DNA from: Candidimonas sp. SYP-B2681
GTDB lineage: Bacteria > Pseudomonadota > Gammaproteobacteria > Burkholderiales > Burkholderiaceae_B
NCBI RefSeq assembly: GCF_003971065.1
Contig: NZ_RYDV01000002.1
Location: forward strand, 434,001 to 498,000
Length of the DNA stretch: 64,000 bases
Direction: 5' to 3'
Each line of letters starts with the position of its first letter. Position 1 is the first letter of the stretch. The translations under genes were made by a program, and so were the position numbers. This document shows positions 47,260 through 55,328 of this stretch, piece after piece. The notes below the pieces were generated by a model that was not told the origin of the DNA, did no database searches, and worked only from the letters and a program-made list of their open reading frames with translations.

Positions 47260-48536
47260 TGGAAATTAGTATGACTCCTTACCTTTCGAGCCGTCGCTTT
47301 GGCGACGGCGACAAGCATCATTTTTTCGGTTATTACAATAAGTCGACTTGGGACCGCGGCGACCGGCGGGTCCTGGCGCTTCAAGTGCCCATGATGGATG
47401 CGCGGCTGCACCCAGGACTCGAGGCCGAGGTTGGCTACTTCGATACGGTAGACAGCGACGCTTTTCATGTGGTGGACACGACTTGCGCCTGGAACTGGCA
47501 GATGGGAGCGCAACTCCAGTGGCTGGACGGCATCTCCGATTCGAAAATTATCTACAACGTCCGCACGAATGATGCCGACGCGGTCTACCCCGGGTTTGGT
47601 AGTCGTATCCGCGACATTCATAGCGGGGCAGTTAGCGATCTGCCCTTGCCGATTTATGTGGTGGCGCCTAACGGCAAATTTGCGCTGAGCGTCGATTATC
47701 GTCGTCTTTACATTACGCACGAGACTATCGGATACAGCGAGCATGGCGGGCCGTTCACGCTTGACGCGTGTCCTGCCGGCGATGGTATCCGAGTCATGGA
47801 CTTAGACACCGGCGCTCACCGAATACTGGTGAGCTATGACGCGCTTAAGCAATATCATCATCGCGCGTCGATGGATAAGGCAATACATTGGGTTAGTCAT
47901 ATCGAGATCAATCCAGGATCGTCGCGGATTCTGTTCCTGCACCGCTGGACGGAACGAGTCGAGGATGAAACCTGCTTCTTGCATCGTCTGATCACCATCA
48001 ATCCGGATGGTTCTGACATGCGCTTGCTTGAGTGTTCGGACCATCCCTTGCCTCAATTGGCAGACGATTTTGATCCAGATGCCGTTGGCACCTTCGACTA
48101 CGAAAAGTCGGAATACCAGATTTCCCACCCGCTTTGGTGCGACGACGAGCGGATCATCGTTTGGGGACCGAATGATGGATCTATTCACTATCATCTATAC
48201 CAAGACCGGGATGCGGGCGAGGTAGCAGTGGTAGGCGAGGGCATGTTGACAGAGAATGGTCACATGAGCTTTTCGCCGACGAACAAGCAGTGGCTGCTCA
48301 GTGATACCTATCCTGACTCTGGCACGAATGAGCGCATCCTTTTTCTATTCAACATCGTCGATAACAGGAAAATCGATTTGGGCAGTTTCTACGCTGATCC
48401 CGATTTGAAGAAGGAAAACCGCTGCGACCTGCATCCGCGCTGGAATCGTAAAGGCACCAAGGTTTGTATTGATTCGGTCCATGAGAATCAGCGGCAGATG
48501 TACGAAATCGACGTTTCCACAATAGTCGCGAGTTAA
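47259..48536 (+). CDS. Beta-propeller protein, TolB/oligogalacturonate-lyase-like
   Basis: The product is 425 aa with no signal peptide. Repeating blade-like segments can be seen (for example GKFALSVDYRRLYI, GHMSFSPTNKQWLLSDTYPD, CDLHPRWNRKGTKVCIDSVH). The N-terminal HHFFGYYNKSTWD is typical of a group of uncharacterised cytoplasmic propellers distantly like PL22 oligogalacturonate lyases. Conserved His and Asp at GHMSFS and CDLHPRW could bind metal. It is coupled to a Bug receptor. An enzymatic role on the imported compound is a guess. Confidence 0.6.
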   Translation: MEISMTPYLSSRRFGDGDKHHFFGYYNKSTWDRGDRRVLALQVPMMDARLHPGLEAEVGYFDTVDSDAFHVVDTTCAWNWQMGAQLQWLDGISDSKIIYNVRTNDADAVYPGFGSRIRDIHSGAVSDLPLPIYVVAPNGKFALSVDYRRLYITHETIGYSEHGGPFTLDACPAGDGIRVMDLDTGAHRILVSYDALKQYHHRASMDKAIHWVSHIEINPGSSRILFLHRWTERVEDETCFLHRLITINPDGSDMRLLECSDHPLPQLADDFDPDAVGTFDYEKSEYQISHPLWCDDERIIVWGPNDGSIHYHLYQDRDAGEVAVVGEGMLTENGHMSFSPTNKQWLLSDTYPDSGTNERILFLFNIVDNRKIDLGSFYADPDLKKENRCDLHPRWNRKGTKVCIDSVHENQRQMYEIDVSTIVAS

Positions 48537-48697
48537 ACGCCTAGCCTGCTAAAACACCGCCTTCGAGAATCATGCCGATCAACACTATATGGCGGGCAAA
48601 CGGCAGGTCTATCGATGATCGCGACGGTCAGGTTTATCGCGGTTAACAGCGCGGTAAACTTCACTGTCTTTGTTTATTGACTGCATTATTCGACGCC

Positions 48698-49378
48698 ATG
48701 CCCGAACGAAAGACCGTAGCACGGCTACGCTGTAAGCAATGCTTACGGCCAGAATCCTATTGCGTATGTTCCTACGTCACGATGGTGGCGCATCGCACGC
48801 GCGTGCTGATTCTTCAACACCCAGAGGAACATCGTCATCCACTTAATACGGGGCGCCTGGCAGTGCTGGGTCTGCAGCGGGCCGACTTGCTGGTTGGAGA
48901 GCATTTCCCCCAGTTAGCGTCGATTTTGGCTGCATCATCTTCCGCTTTTTTACTATTCCCCGGTGACTCGGCGCAGACGCCCCAACCGCTGGATTGCTAT
49001 CCGCCCGGCGAGTCAGTGCTGTTGATCGTGCCCGATGGCACATGGCGCAAGGCGCGGAAAATCTTGTATGCCAACCCCTTATTAAGTACATTGCCGCGTC
49101 TAAGCCTGCCAGCGGGCGATCCATCCAGGTATAGGGTACGTAAAACCCGTGAGCCCGCTGCTGTTTCGACCATCGAAGCCATTGCCCGTACCTTGGCCGC
49201 CCTTGAGCCCGCCCAGGACTTCAGCCCGATATTAAGGCCGTTTGATGCGCTCATTGATCAGCAGATAGCGGCGATGGGTGGTGACGTTTATCAGCGCAAC
49301 CATGTTGAGCCAGATACCAGGGCAGACATTCCAACGGAAAACCCGCCAAACGCATTGGCCAAGTCACCGCGGGCATGA
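48698..49378 (+). CDS. DTW-domain tRNA-uridine aminocarboxypropyltransferase
   Basis: The product is 226 aa. An N-terminal Cys cluster (CKQCLRPESYCVC) and the DTW motif (IVPDGTWRKARKIL) with RKTREP mark this family. Members such as E. coli TapT make acp3U in tRNA from SAM. The open frame begins with TTG at 48677; ATG 48698 is chosen, though neither start has a clear ribosome-binding site. The C-terminal 40 residues look disordered. Confidence 0.82.
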   Translation: MPERKTVARLRCKQCLRPESYCVCSYVTMVAHRTRVLILQHPEEHRHPLNTGRLAVLGLQRADLLVGEHFPQLASILAASSSAFLLFPGDSAQTPQPLDCYPPGESVLLIVPDGTWRKARKILYANPLLSTLPRLSLPAGDPSRYRVRKTREPAAVSTIEAIARTLAALEPAQDFSPILRPFDALIDQQIAAMGGDVYQRNHVEPDTRADIPTENPPNALAKSPRA

Positions 49379-49384
49379 AATCAG

Positions 49385-50176
49385 TCAATGCGATGTGCGA
49401 TGTACCGGCGCCTGATCTGACACCAATACCGGTACCACGAGGCTGACTCCAATACTCACCAGCATCGCAAAGGTCGCTCGACGCATCGCCTTCGCGCTGA
49501 GGGGGGGCGGAAAACGATGGCCAAGCCAGGTCATGACCGAGATCAACGGCAAGGACAGACCAGCAGCCAGATATGCCTCGCGGTCGACGCCTTGGTCAAT
49601 TGCGAGGTATACCGTTCGGGTCAGCGAAATGAACAAGAACACAACGAGCAGTACGGTGCGGATCGTGGTGATCTGAAACGGTTGGCGATACATTAGAAAA
49701 ATAATGGGCGGACCCGGCATGCCGAATATTCCGCCACATACGCCGGCTACGGCGCCACTTACGGTAAATCGCCCTGGCGAGGACTGTTTCGTCTGCGGGG
49801 CGGGTTTCAATACACATTGCACGCCGCTGAATATGATCACCGCGCCGAGCAGCAGTTGCAGCGTCGTCGTCGCTCCGCTGCTCATGTAATCCAGCAGCAC
49901 AACGCCGGCTATGCTAGCCGGAATGGCGCCCACCAACACTGCATACGTGACTCGCCAATTCACTTCCGACAGCTTTTTGGGCGGCAAGGCAAGTGCACAG
50001 TTCATCAGCGACACCAAGCTGACTACTGACGCCGACATCGATAACGGGACCAGGTCCAAGCCGCTGGTCACCCCGATTACGATAATCGAAAGTCCGAACC
50101 CGGTGACGGTCTGAAAGTACGTCGCAAAGGCCATGATGCCGAGCAAAGCAAGAAGGATCCACGGACTCATGTCCAT
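49385..50176 (-). CDS. TauE/SafE-family permease
   Basis: The product is 263 aa with seven or eight predicted membrane helices. FQTVTGFGLSIIVIG near the N-terminus and GGIFGMPGPPIIFLMYRQ in the middle are the two family repeats. These transporters move sulfite, sulfoacetate or other organosulfur anions; the substrate cannot be told here. ATG 50176 has AGGTG upstream. It is divergent from a decayed LysR fragment that may once have regulated it. Confidence 0.82.
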   Translation of the reverse strand: MDMSPWILLALLGIMAFATYFQTVTGFGLSIIVIGVTSGLDLVPLSMSASVVSLVSLMNCALALPPKKLSEVNWRVTYAVLVGAIPASIAGVVLLDYMSSGATTTLQLLLGAVIIFSGVQCVLKPAPQTKQSSPGRFTVSGAVAGVCGGIFGMPGPPIIFLMYRQPFQITTIRTVLLVVFLFISLTRTVYLAIDQGVDREAYLAAGLSLPLISVMTWLGHRFPPPLSAKAMRRATFAMLVSIGVSLVVPVLVSDQAPVHRTSH

Positions 50177-50313
50177 CAAAACACCTAATTCATGAAGTTC
50201 GGGGAGATCCCTTCGTACCCCGCCCTGCAGGTTCCGGGCCACCGATATGGGAAGCGAGGGGCGACATCGAGAGGGTCGTCAATACAGCAGCTCAGCAATA
50301 TCTGCTGTGATGT

Positions 50314-50637
50314 GTGACTATAGGTGAAGTCGCCCCCATTCTGTTCTTTCTATATGATCAGCTCTTCCGCATTGGACTGGGGATAGCCTTTGCGCCACAC
50401 AGTTTCACGCGCATGGGGCTGAGCGGCCTACCTGTTCTGGTGCCGTTGAAAGATTCGGCAATCGAAACGCACCTGAGTTTGATCACCCGCAAGCAGGGCA
50501 AGCTTTCCCTGGCGGTCCAAAACTTTATCGAACGTGTGCTGGCGGCACAGCCCGTCTTGGGACGCCCCCTAAACCCGAATGGCGATAAATTCGATGGGTC
50601 TGAAAAACCAAGGAAGCCGGTTGTGAAGACGGGCTGA
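50314..50637 (+). pseudogene. LysR regulator remnant (C-terminal part only)
   Basis: A 107-codon frame starting at GTG resembles only the end of a LysR effector domain: GLGIAFAPHSF, then a strand-helix pattern ending LAVQNFIERVLAAQ. The helix-turn-helix and about two thirds of the protein are missing, and there is an in-frame stop just upstream. It sits between the TauE-like gene and a tRNA-Phe fragment, a place where sequence was probably lost. Confidence 0.65.
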
Positions 50638-50650
50638 TTGACTGATATTT

Positions 50651-50696
50651 TGGCGGCCTGCCACGGAGACGAACCGCCGACACAAGGGTTTTCAAT
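50651..50696 (-). repeat. Degenerate 3' fragment of tRNA-Phe (candidate attachment site)
   Basis: These 46 bp match the 3' part of the intact tRNA-Phe (58805-58850) at 40 of 46 positions in the same orientation, including an identical 16-bp block (GAACCGCCGACACAAG). Similarity ends inside the anticodon loop. This is the expected duplicate left when an element integrates in a tRNA 3' end. Confidence 0.8.
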
Positions 50697-50803
50697 TAGA
50701 TCCAAAACTACAATGGCGCCGGCAATTGTCTAAAATCAATTGATAACTGCTGGATTGGCAATGCCCAGAATATTGGAACGCATTTGGGGACTCTGATATT
50801 CAC

Positions 50804-50833
50804 CCGGCCATGCCGCGGCCGGCTTCCTTTTTT
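50804..50833 (+). terminator. Intrinsic terminator in the aminotransferase leader
   Basis: CCGGCC (50804-50809) pairs with GGCCGG (50817-50822) around a 7-nt loop, then CTTCCTTTTTT follows. It ends a few bases before GGAGA, the ribosome-binding site of the gene at 50848. It either ends upstream transcription or is part of an attenuator for that gene. Confidence 0.75.
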
Positions 50834-50847
50834 CTCTGGAGAACACT

Positions 50848-52005
50848 ATGCCTGGCTTGCTGCCTGAGGTCGACCCTGATGGACTGCTTGAGTATTCGGT
50901 CGTGTATACCGATCGTGCCGTCAACCATATGTCTGGCGTTTTTCAAGGCGCGATGAAAGATATCTCCAGAACACTGAAACAGGTCTATAACGCCGAGTCG
51001 GCGATTGTGGTTCCGGGTAGCGGCACCTTCGGCATGGAGGCCGTCGCGCGGCAATTTGCGACAAAAAAGAAATGTCTCGTGATTCGCAACGGCTGGTTCA
51101 GCTTCCGCTGGAGCCAGATTTTCGACATGGGCAGCATTCCGGCCGAGACCATCGTCCTCAAGGCCCGTCCCGTGGAAGAAGGTAAGCAAGCGCCTTTCGC
51201 GCCGGCGCCTATCGACGAGGTCGTGGCGGCCATCCGGGAACACAAGCCGGATCTGGTATTGGGTGCTCATGTGGAAACGGCGTCCGGCATCATGTTGCCC
51301 GATGACTACATGCGCCAGGTTGCCGACGCGGTGCATGCCGAAGGCGGGCTTTTCGTATTGGATTGCATTGCGTCCGGCACAATCTGGGTCGATATGCAGG
51401 CAATAGGCGTCGATATCCTGATCAGCGCGCCGCAAAAGGGCTGGACCTCATCGGCCTGTTGTGCCCTGGTGATGCTTGGCGCCTCGGCTCGCAAGGCGAT
51501 CGAAACCACCACCAGCACCTCTTTTGCCTGCGATCTGCGCAAGTGGCTGCAAATCATGGAAACCTACGAGCAGGGCGGCTTCGCTTACCACGCCACGATG
51601 CCCACAGATTCTCTGCTTGTCCTGCGCGACGTGATGGCAGAGACAGAAGCCTATGGGTTCGAGAAAGTCCGTACGGAGCAGCAGGCGCTAGGCCAGAAAG
51701 TGCGCGCGGTGTTGCGCGAGAAGGGTTTCAAGAGTGTGGCGGCAACCGGATTCGAGTCACCTAGCGTCGTGGTGAGCTACACCGACGACGATGGTATTCA
51801 GTCGGCCAAAAAATTTGCGCAGGTCGGCCTGCAAGCGGCGGCCGGCGTGCCGCTTCAGTGCGATGAGCCACAAGACTTCAAGACCTTCCGTATTGGCTTA
51901 TTTGGCCTGGATAAACTGCACCACATCGACCGCACGGTGACGACTCTGGTAAAGGCGCTGGACGAGATCAAAGAGAAAAGCGCCGTGGCCATGGCCAACA
52001 GCTAA
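50848..52005 (+). CDS. Class V PLP-dependent aminotransferase
   Basis: The product is 385 aa, full length for the alanine-glyoxylate aminotransferase-like branch of class V. The PLP lysine is Lys197 in APQKGW, the ring-nitrogen Asp is in LDCIASG (about residue 172), and PGSGTFGMEAVARQF holds the phosphate-binding end. ATG 50848 follows GGAGA. Substrates in this branch include alanine/glyoxylate, serine and aminoethylphosphonate; none can be chosen. It is convergent with the importer operon, which may supply its substrate. Confidence 0.88.
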   Translation: MPGLLPEVDPDGLLEYSVVYTDRAVNHMSGVFQGAMKDISRTLKQVYNAESAIVVPGSGTFGMEAVARQFATKKKCLVIRNGWFSFRWSQIFDMGSIPAETIVLKARPVEEGKQAPFAPAPIDEVVAAIREHKPDLVLGAHVETASGIMLPDDYMRQVADAVHAEGGLFVLDCIASGTIWVDMQAIGVDILISAPQKGWTSSACCALVMLGASARKAIETTTSTSFACDLRKWLQIMETYEQGGFAYHATMPTDSLLVLRDVMAETEAYGFEKVRTEQQALGQKVRAVLREKGFKSVAATGFESPSVVVSYTDDDGIQSAKKFAQVGLQAAAGVPLQCDEPQDFKTFRIGLFGLDKLHHIDRTVTTLVKALDEIKEKSAVAMANS

Positions 52006-52047
52006 TGCGGCTGAACCAACTGGAAACGCTCCAGGCAAAACCTCAGG

Positions 52048-52503
52048 TCATACAGCAAGCACTACCGCTTGCTGTACGACCTGCGCCACGCCGACGCTCA
52101 AGACCAGATTGCTCGATGCCAGGCCGGCTACCGGAAACCAGCGCGCTTCCAGCGCGTCGTCTCTCGCTTGCGGCTCTCCTGAAACCCACCGACATAGCAC
52201 CGCGATCAAAATAAAGTGCTGGCGCAGCGCTCCATCCTCGTTCTTGTCGAAGATATCGACTGCGTTGAAGACCTGGCGCACTTCAGCCACAACGAGCGTT
52301 TCCTCAAACAGTTCCCGCAGGACGGCGGTTTCGATCGATTCGCCAAACTTAATCTTGCCGCCTGGCAATGCCCACTTGCCGGCATTGGGCTGATGAGCGC
52401 GGCGCACCAATAGAATGTCACCACCACGGATCACCGCTGCGACAGCGGCCGGGACCGGTCGTGGAGCAAGCGAGAAGGCGGTGTGCTGTGGCAAGGGCGA
52501 CAT
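52048..52503 (-). CDS. NUDIX hydrolase
   Basis: The product is 151 aa. The NUDIX box reads GGKIKFGESIETAVLREL then FEETLV; the usual Gly after EET is Leu here. The rest of the metal-binding box (RE..EE) is intact. It hydrolyses some nucleoside diphosphate derivative. It is the last gene of the ABC-importer unit, starting 18 bp after the second permease gene. A 9-bp hairpin without a T-tract (52052-52075) overlaps its 3' end. Confidence 0.85.
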   Translation of the reverse strand: MSPLPQHTAFSLAPRPVPAAVAAVIRGGDILLVRRAHQPNAGKWALPGGKIKFGESIETAVLRELFEETLVVAEVRQVFNAVDIFDKNEDGALRQHFILIAVLCRWVSGEPQARDDALEARWFPVAGLASSNLVLSVGVAQVVQQAVVLAV

Positions 52504-52521
52504 GCGTGTTCACCGGTTGCA

Positions 52522-53370
52522 TCAATCGCGCGCCACGGCGGTCAGGCCAGCGACTAGATGATCGATGAAAAACGTATACAGTACGGCGATCGGTATGCTG
52601 GCGATCAATGCGCCCGCCAGCAGTGGCCCCCAGTGATAGACGTCGCCCCGAATCAGCTCGGTCGGTACGGCAATGCTGATGGTCTTGTCGGCCGAGTTCG
52701 TGATGAAGGCCAGGGCATAGATGAACTCGCTGGTCGACAAGGTGAAGGCGAATACGACTACCGTCATCAGGCCGGGGACGGCCAGCGGCAGTACGACATG
52801 CACGAAGGCACCGAAGCGGCCGTGGCCATCGATCATCGCCTGCTCTTCGATGTCGCGCGGAATGCCCTTGAAGAAGCCCATCATCAGCCAAGTGCAAAAC
52901 GGCACGGTGAAACTCGGATAGGCGACAATCAACGCCCACATCGAGTTCTGCAGGCCCAGAAAGGCGATAACCTTGGAGAACGGGATGAACAGCAGGGTGG
53001 GCGGCACCAGATAGCTAAGGAATATGACGATTCCCAGGGTCTCGCCCCAACCGCCCGCAATGCGTGCCAGGCCGTAAGCTGCCGGCACCGATAGCGCCAA
53101 AGTGATGACGACGACGGCCAGGCCAACCCACACTGTGTTCAGCATCCATTGCACGAACTGAGTCTGGCCAAACAGCAGCTCGATGTTCGCCATGGTCGGC
53201 GCTCGGGAAAACCAGAAGGGGTTGGTGGCAGGCGAAAAAATATCGCCCTGGGTTTTGAAGCTCGTGATGAGCATCACGTAAAAAGGCAGCGCCGAGAACA
53301 CCACGAACAAAGCGGTGGCCAGATACAGGCCGGCCCTGCGGCCGGGATGTGTGGCAGCCTTCGCGCACAT
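52522..53370 (-). CDS. ABC transporter permease (CUT1, MalG-like)
   Basis: The product is 282 aa with about six membrane helices. The EAA loop reads EEQAMIDGHGRFGAFVHVVLPLAVPG, which contacts the ATPase. It pairs with the upstream MalF-like permease. ATG 53370 lies two bases past that gene's stop; an overlapping TTG at 53376 is a less likely start. Confidence 0.88.
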   Translation of the reverse strand: MCAKAATHPGRRAGLYLATALFVVFSALPFYVMLITSFKTQGDIFSPATNPFWFSRAPTMANIELLFGQTQFVQWMLNTVWVGLAVVVITLALSVPAAYGLARIAGGWGETLGIVIFLSYLVPPTLLFIPFSKVIAFLGLQNSMWALIVAYPSFTVPFCTWLMMGFFKGIPRDIEEQAMIDGHGRFGAFVHVVLPLAVPGLMTVVVFAFTLSTSEFIYALAFITNSADKTISIAVPTELIRGDVYHWGPLLAGALIASIPIAVLYTFFIDHLVAGLTAVARD

Positions 53371-53372
53371 GG

Positions 53373-54293
53373 TCAAATCTCCCGGCGGCGGATGAGCGCC
53401 AAAATAAGAATCGACACAGCGGCCAACACCGGCAGAAGGAATAGCGCGGTAGCTGCACCGCGACCCAGCGATCCGCCCTGTACGCCCGTGAAAAAGGCCA
53501 ATGTCGGCAGGACCTGAGTCGCATTCGCAGGGCCTCCACGCGTCAGAATAAAAACGGTCACAATGTCTGTAAAGACGAACACGAAGGTGAACAGGATCGT
53601 GACGCCGAATACGGGAATCAGCATGGGCAGAATGACGTCGAACATGCGTCTGAAATAGCCGGCGCCATCGATTTCGGTTTGTTCCAGAATATCGCGCGGG
53701 ACGCCGTTCAGGCCAGCCAGGATAATTACCGTGCCCAGGGGAAGTAGTCGCCAGACGTTAACCAGGATAATGGAAAACAGGGCATAGCCGCTGCGGCCCA
53801 GCCAGAAGGTGTTGTCGAAATCCCCGAACAAGGCCCCGGGATGGCCAAGCAGCCCCATGCCGCGCAGAATCCAGTCAACCGGGCTAAAGGTGGAGTCCAG
53901 CATCCAGAGCCAGGCAAGCGCACTCAAAGAGGCCGGCGCCGTCCACGGCAGCAGGATCAGAAATCGGATCAACCATTTGGCCCGGGTTGGGCGGGCCAGA
54001 AGTTCGGCTTGAATGGTGCCCAGAATTAACACCCCGATTAGGGTGCAGAGGGTAATGACAAAAGTATTGCGTATGGCGCGCAGGAAGTCCGGGGTGTCCA
54101 GCAATGCAGTGAAGTTCTCGATGCCGATAAAGCGCATCACGGGGCTGCCCGTTGTGACGTCGTTTAGGCTGTAGACGAGCGCCAGCACGATGGGAATGCC
54201 CAGCAGAAATACGATATAAAGAACGGCGGGCAATACCATGACCATGGCCAGCAGCGTGTCGCGCTGCTTCAGGCTGAAAGTGTGGTCGGTCAT
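53373..54293 (-). CDS. ABC transporter permease (CUT1, MalF-like)
   Basis: The product is 306 aa with about six membrane helices and the EAA-type loop ILEQTEIDGAGYFRRMFDVILPMLIPVFG. The C-terminus ends in a basic stretch. It follows the ATPase gene by 3 bp and heads the permease pair. Family membership suggests import of a sugar, polyol or similar small polar solute. Confidence 0.88.
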   Translation of the reverse strand: MTDHTFSLKQRDTLLAMVMVLPAVLYIVFLLGIPIVLALVYSLNDVTTGSPVMRFIGIENFTALLDTPDFLRAIRNTFVITLCTLIGVLILGTIQAELLARPTRAKWLIRFLILLPWTAPASLSALAWLWMLDSTFSPVDWILRGMGLLGHPGALFGDFDNTFWLGRSGYALFSIILVNVWRLLPLGTVIILAGLNGVPRDILEQTEIDGAGYFRRMFDVILPMLIPVFGVTILFTFVFVFTDIVTVFILTRGGPANATQVLPTLAFFTGVQGGSLGRGAATALFLLPVLAAVSILILALIRRREI

Positions 54294-54296
54294 CGC

Positions 54297-55316
54297 TTAG
54301 GTCCTTGCACGCAGGCCAGTGCGCGAATCAAAGCGGCGCATCAGCGCATCGGGTACGCAGAAGTTGCGGGACTGACCAACGGCCATTCCATGCGCCCGGC
54401 GCTCGGGAAGCTTCAAAATCACATCCGAGCGGTTTGCAGCAAGCACACCGTAGATCAGGGCGTCGGCGCCCAGATAGTCGATCTGCTGGATTTCGAGGGG
54501 CAGGGAGTAGTGCTGCGCAGGCATATCGCCCTCGGGCAGCCAAGCGTCCTCGGCATGAAAGCCCAGCAGCCAGTCACCGTCCGGGATCAGATTCATGGGC
54601 GGTGACCCCATGAACTGCGCCACGAAAGTATTGGCGGGTTCATGATAAATTTCGTGCGGGGTGCCCAATTGCTCGATCTTGCCGTGATTCATGACAGCGA
54701 CGCGCTGGCCCAGACCCATGGCCTCGACCTGGTCGTGAGTGACATAGAGGGTGGTGATGCCAATCTGTTGGTGCAGGCGCTTGAGCTCCCGGCGAGCCGA
54801 ATAGCGCAGCTTCGCGTCCAGGTTGGACAGGGGTTCGTCCATTAGGAAAAGGCTAGGCGTTCGTACCAACGCCCGGGCCAGGGCCACGCGTTGGCGCTCG
54901 CCGCCCGACAGTTCGCGCGGCCTGCGATGGAGCAGGCGATCGATACCGAATAATTGAGCAGCCCACATGACTTTTTCATGGATCTGGTTGGTCGGCAGAC
55001 GAATGGCTTCAAGCGGGAAGGCGATGTTCTTTGCCACGGTCTTGTGAGGGTAAAGCGCATAGCTCTGGAAGACCATGGCGATATTGCGTCTACGTGGCGG
55101 GTCCTCATTGGCCAGCCTGCCATCGATATGGATGGTGCCACCGCTCGGCTGCTCGAGCCCGGCGATGGTGCGCATCAAGGTGGATTTGCCAGAACCCGAG
55201 GCACCGAGCAACACCAGGAATTCGCCATCAGGCACGTCCAGGCTGACGTCATCAACGGCCTTCACCCGACCATGATCGAAAGTCGTACTCAGATGTTCGA
55301 TACTCAGGCTTGCCAT
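54297..55316 (-). CDS. ABC transporter ATP-binding protein (MalK/UgpC-like)
   Basis: The product is 339 aa. Walker A is LGASGSGKST, the signature is LSGGERQRVALARAL, Walker B is LFLMDEPLSNLD, and VTHDQVEAMGLG is the switch. About 100 C-terminal residues form the regulatory OB-like domain of the MalK/UgpC group. It energises the importer and lies between the binding-protein gene and the permeases. Confidence 0.93.
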   Translation of the reverse strand: MASLSIEHLSTTFDHGRVKAVDDVSLDVPDGEFLVLLGASGSGKSTLMRTIAGLEQPSGGTIHIDGRLANEDPPRRRNIAMVFQSYALYPHKTVAKNIAFPLEAIRLPTNQIHEKVMWAAQLFGIDRLLHRRPRELSGGERQRVALARALVRTPSLFLMDEPLSNLDAKLRYSARRELKRLHQQIGITTLYVTHDQVEAMGLGQRVAVMNHGKIEQLGTPHEIYHEPANTFVAQFMGSPPMNLIPDGDWLLGFHAEDAWLPEGDMPAQHYSLPLEIQQIDYLGADALIYGVLAANRSDVILKLPERRAHGMAVGQSRNFCVPDALMRRFDSRTGLRART

Positions 55317-55328
55317 GAATCCCTCAGT

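Noticed and set aside
52052-52075. Intrinsic terminator at the 3' end of the NUDIX gene
   Set aside because: The 9-bp stem is good but has no T-tract on either strand and overlaps the coding end.
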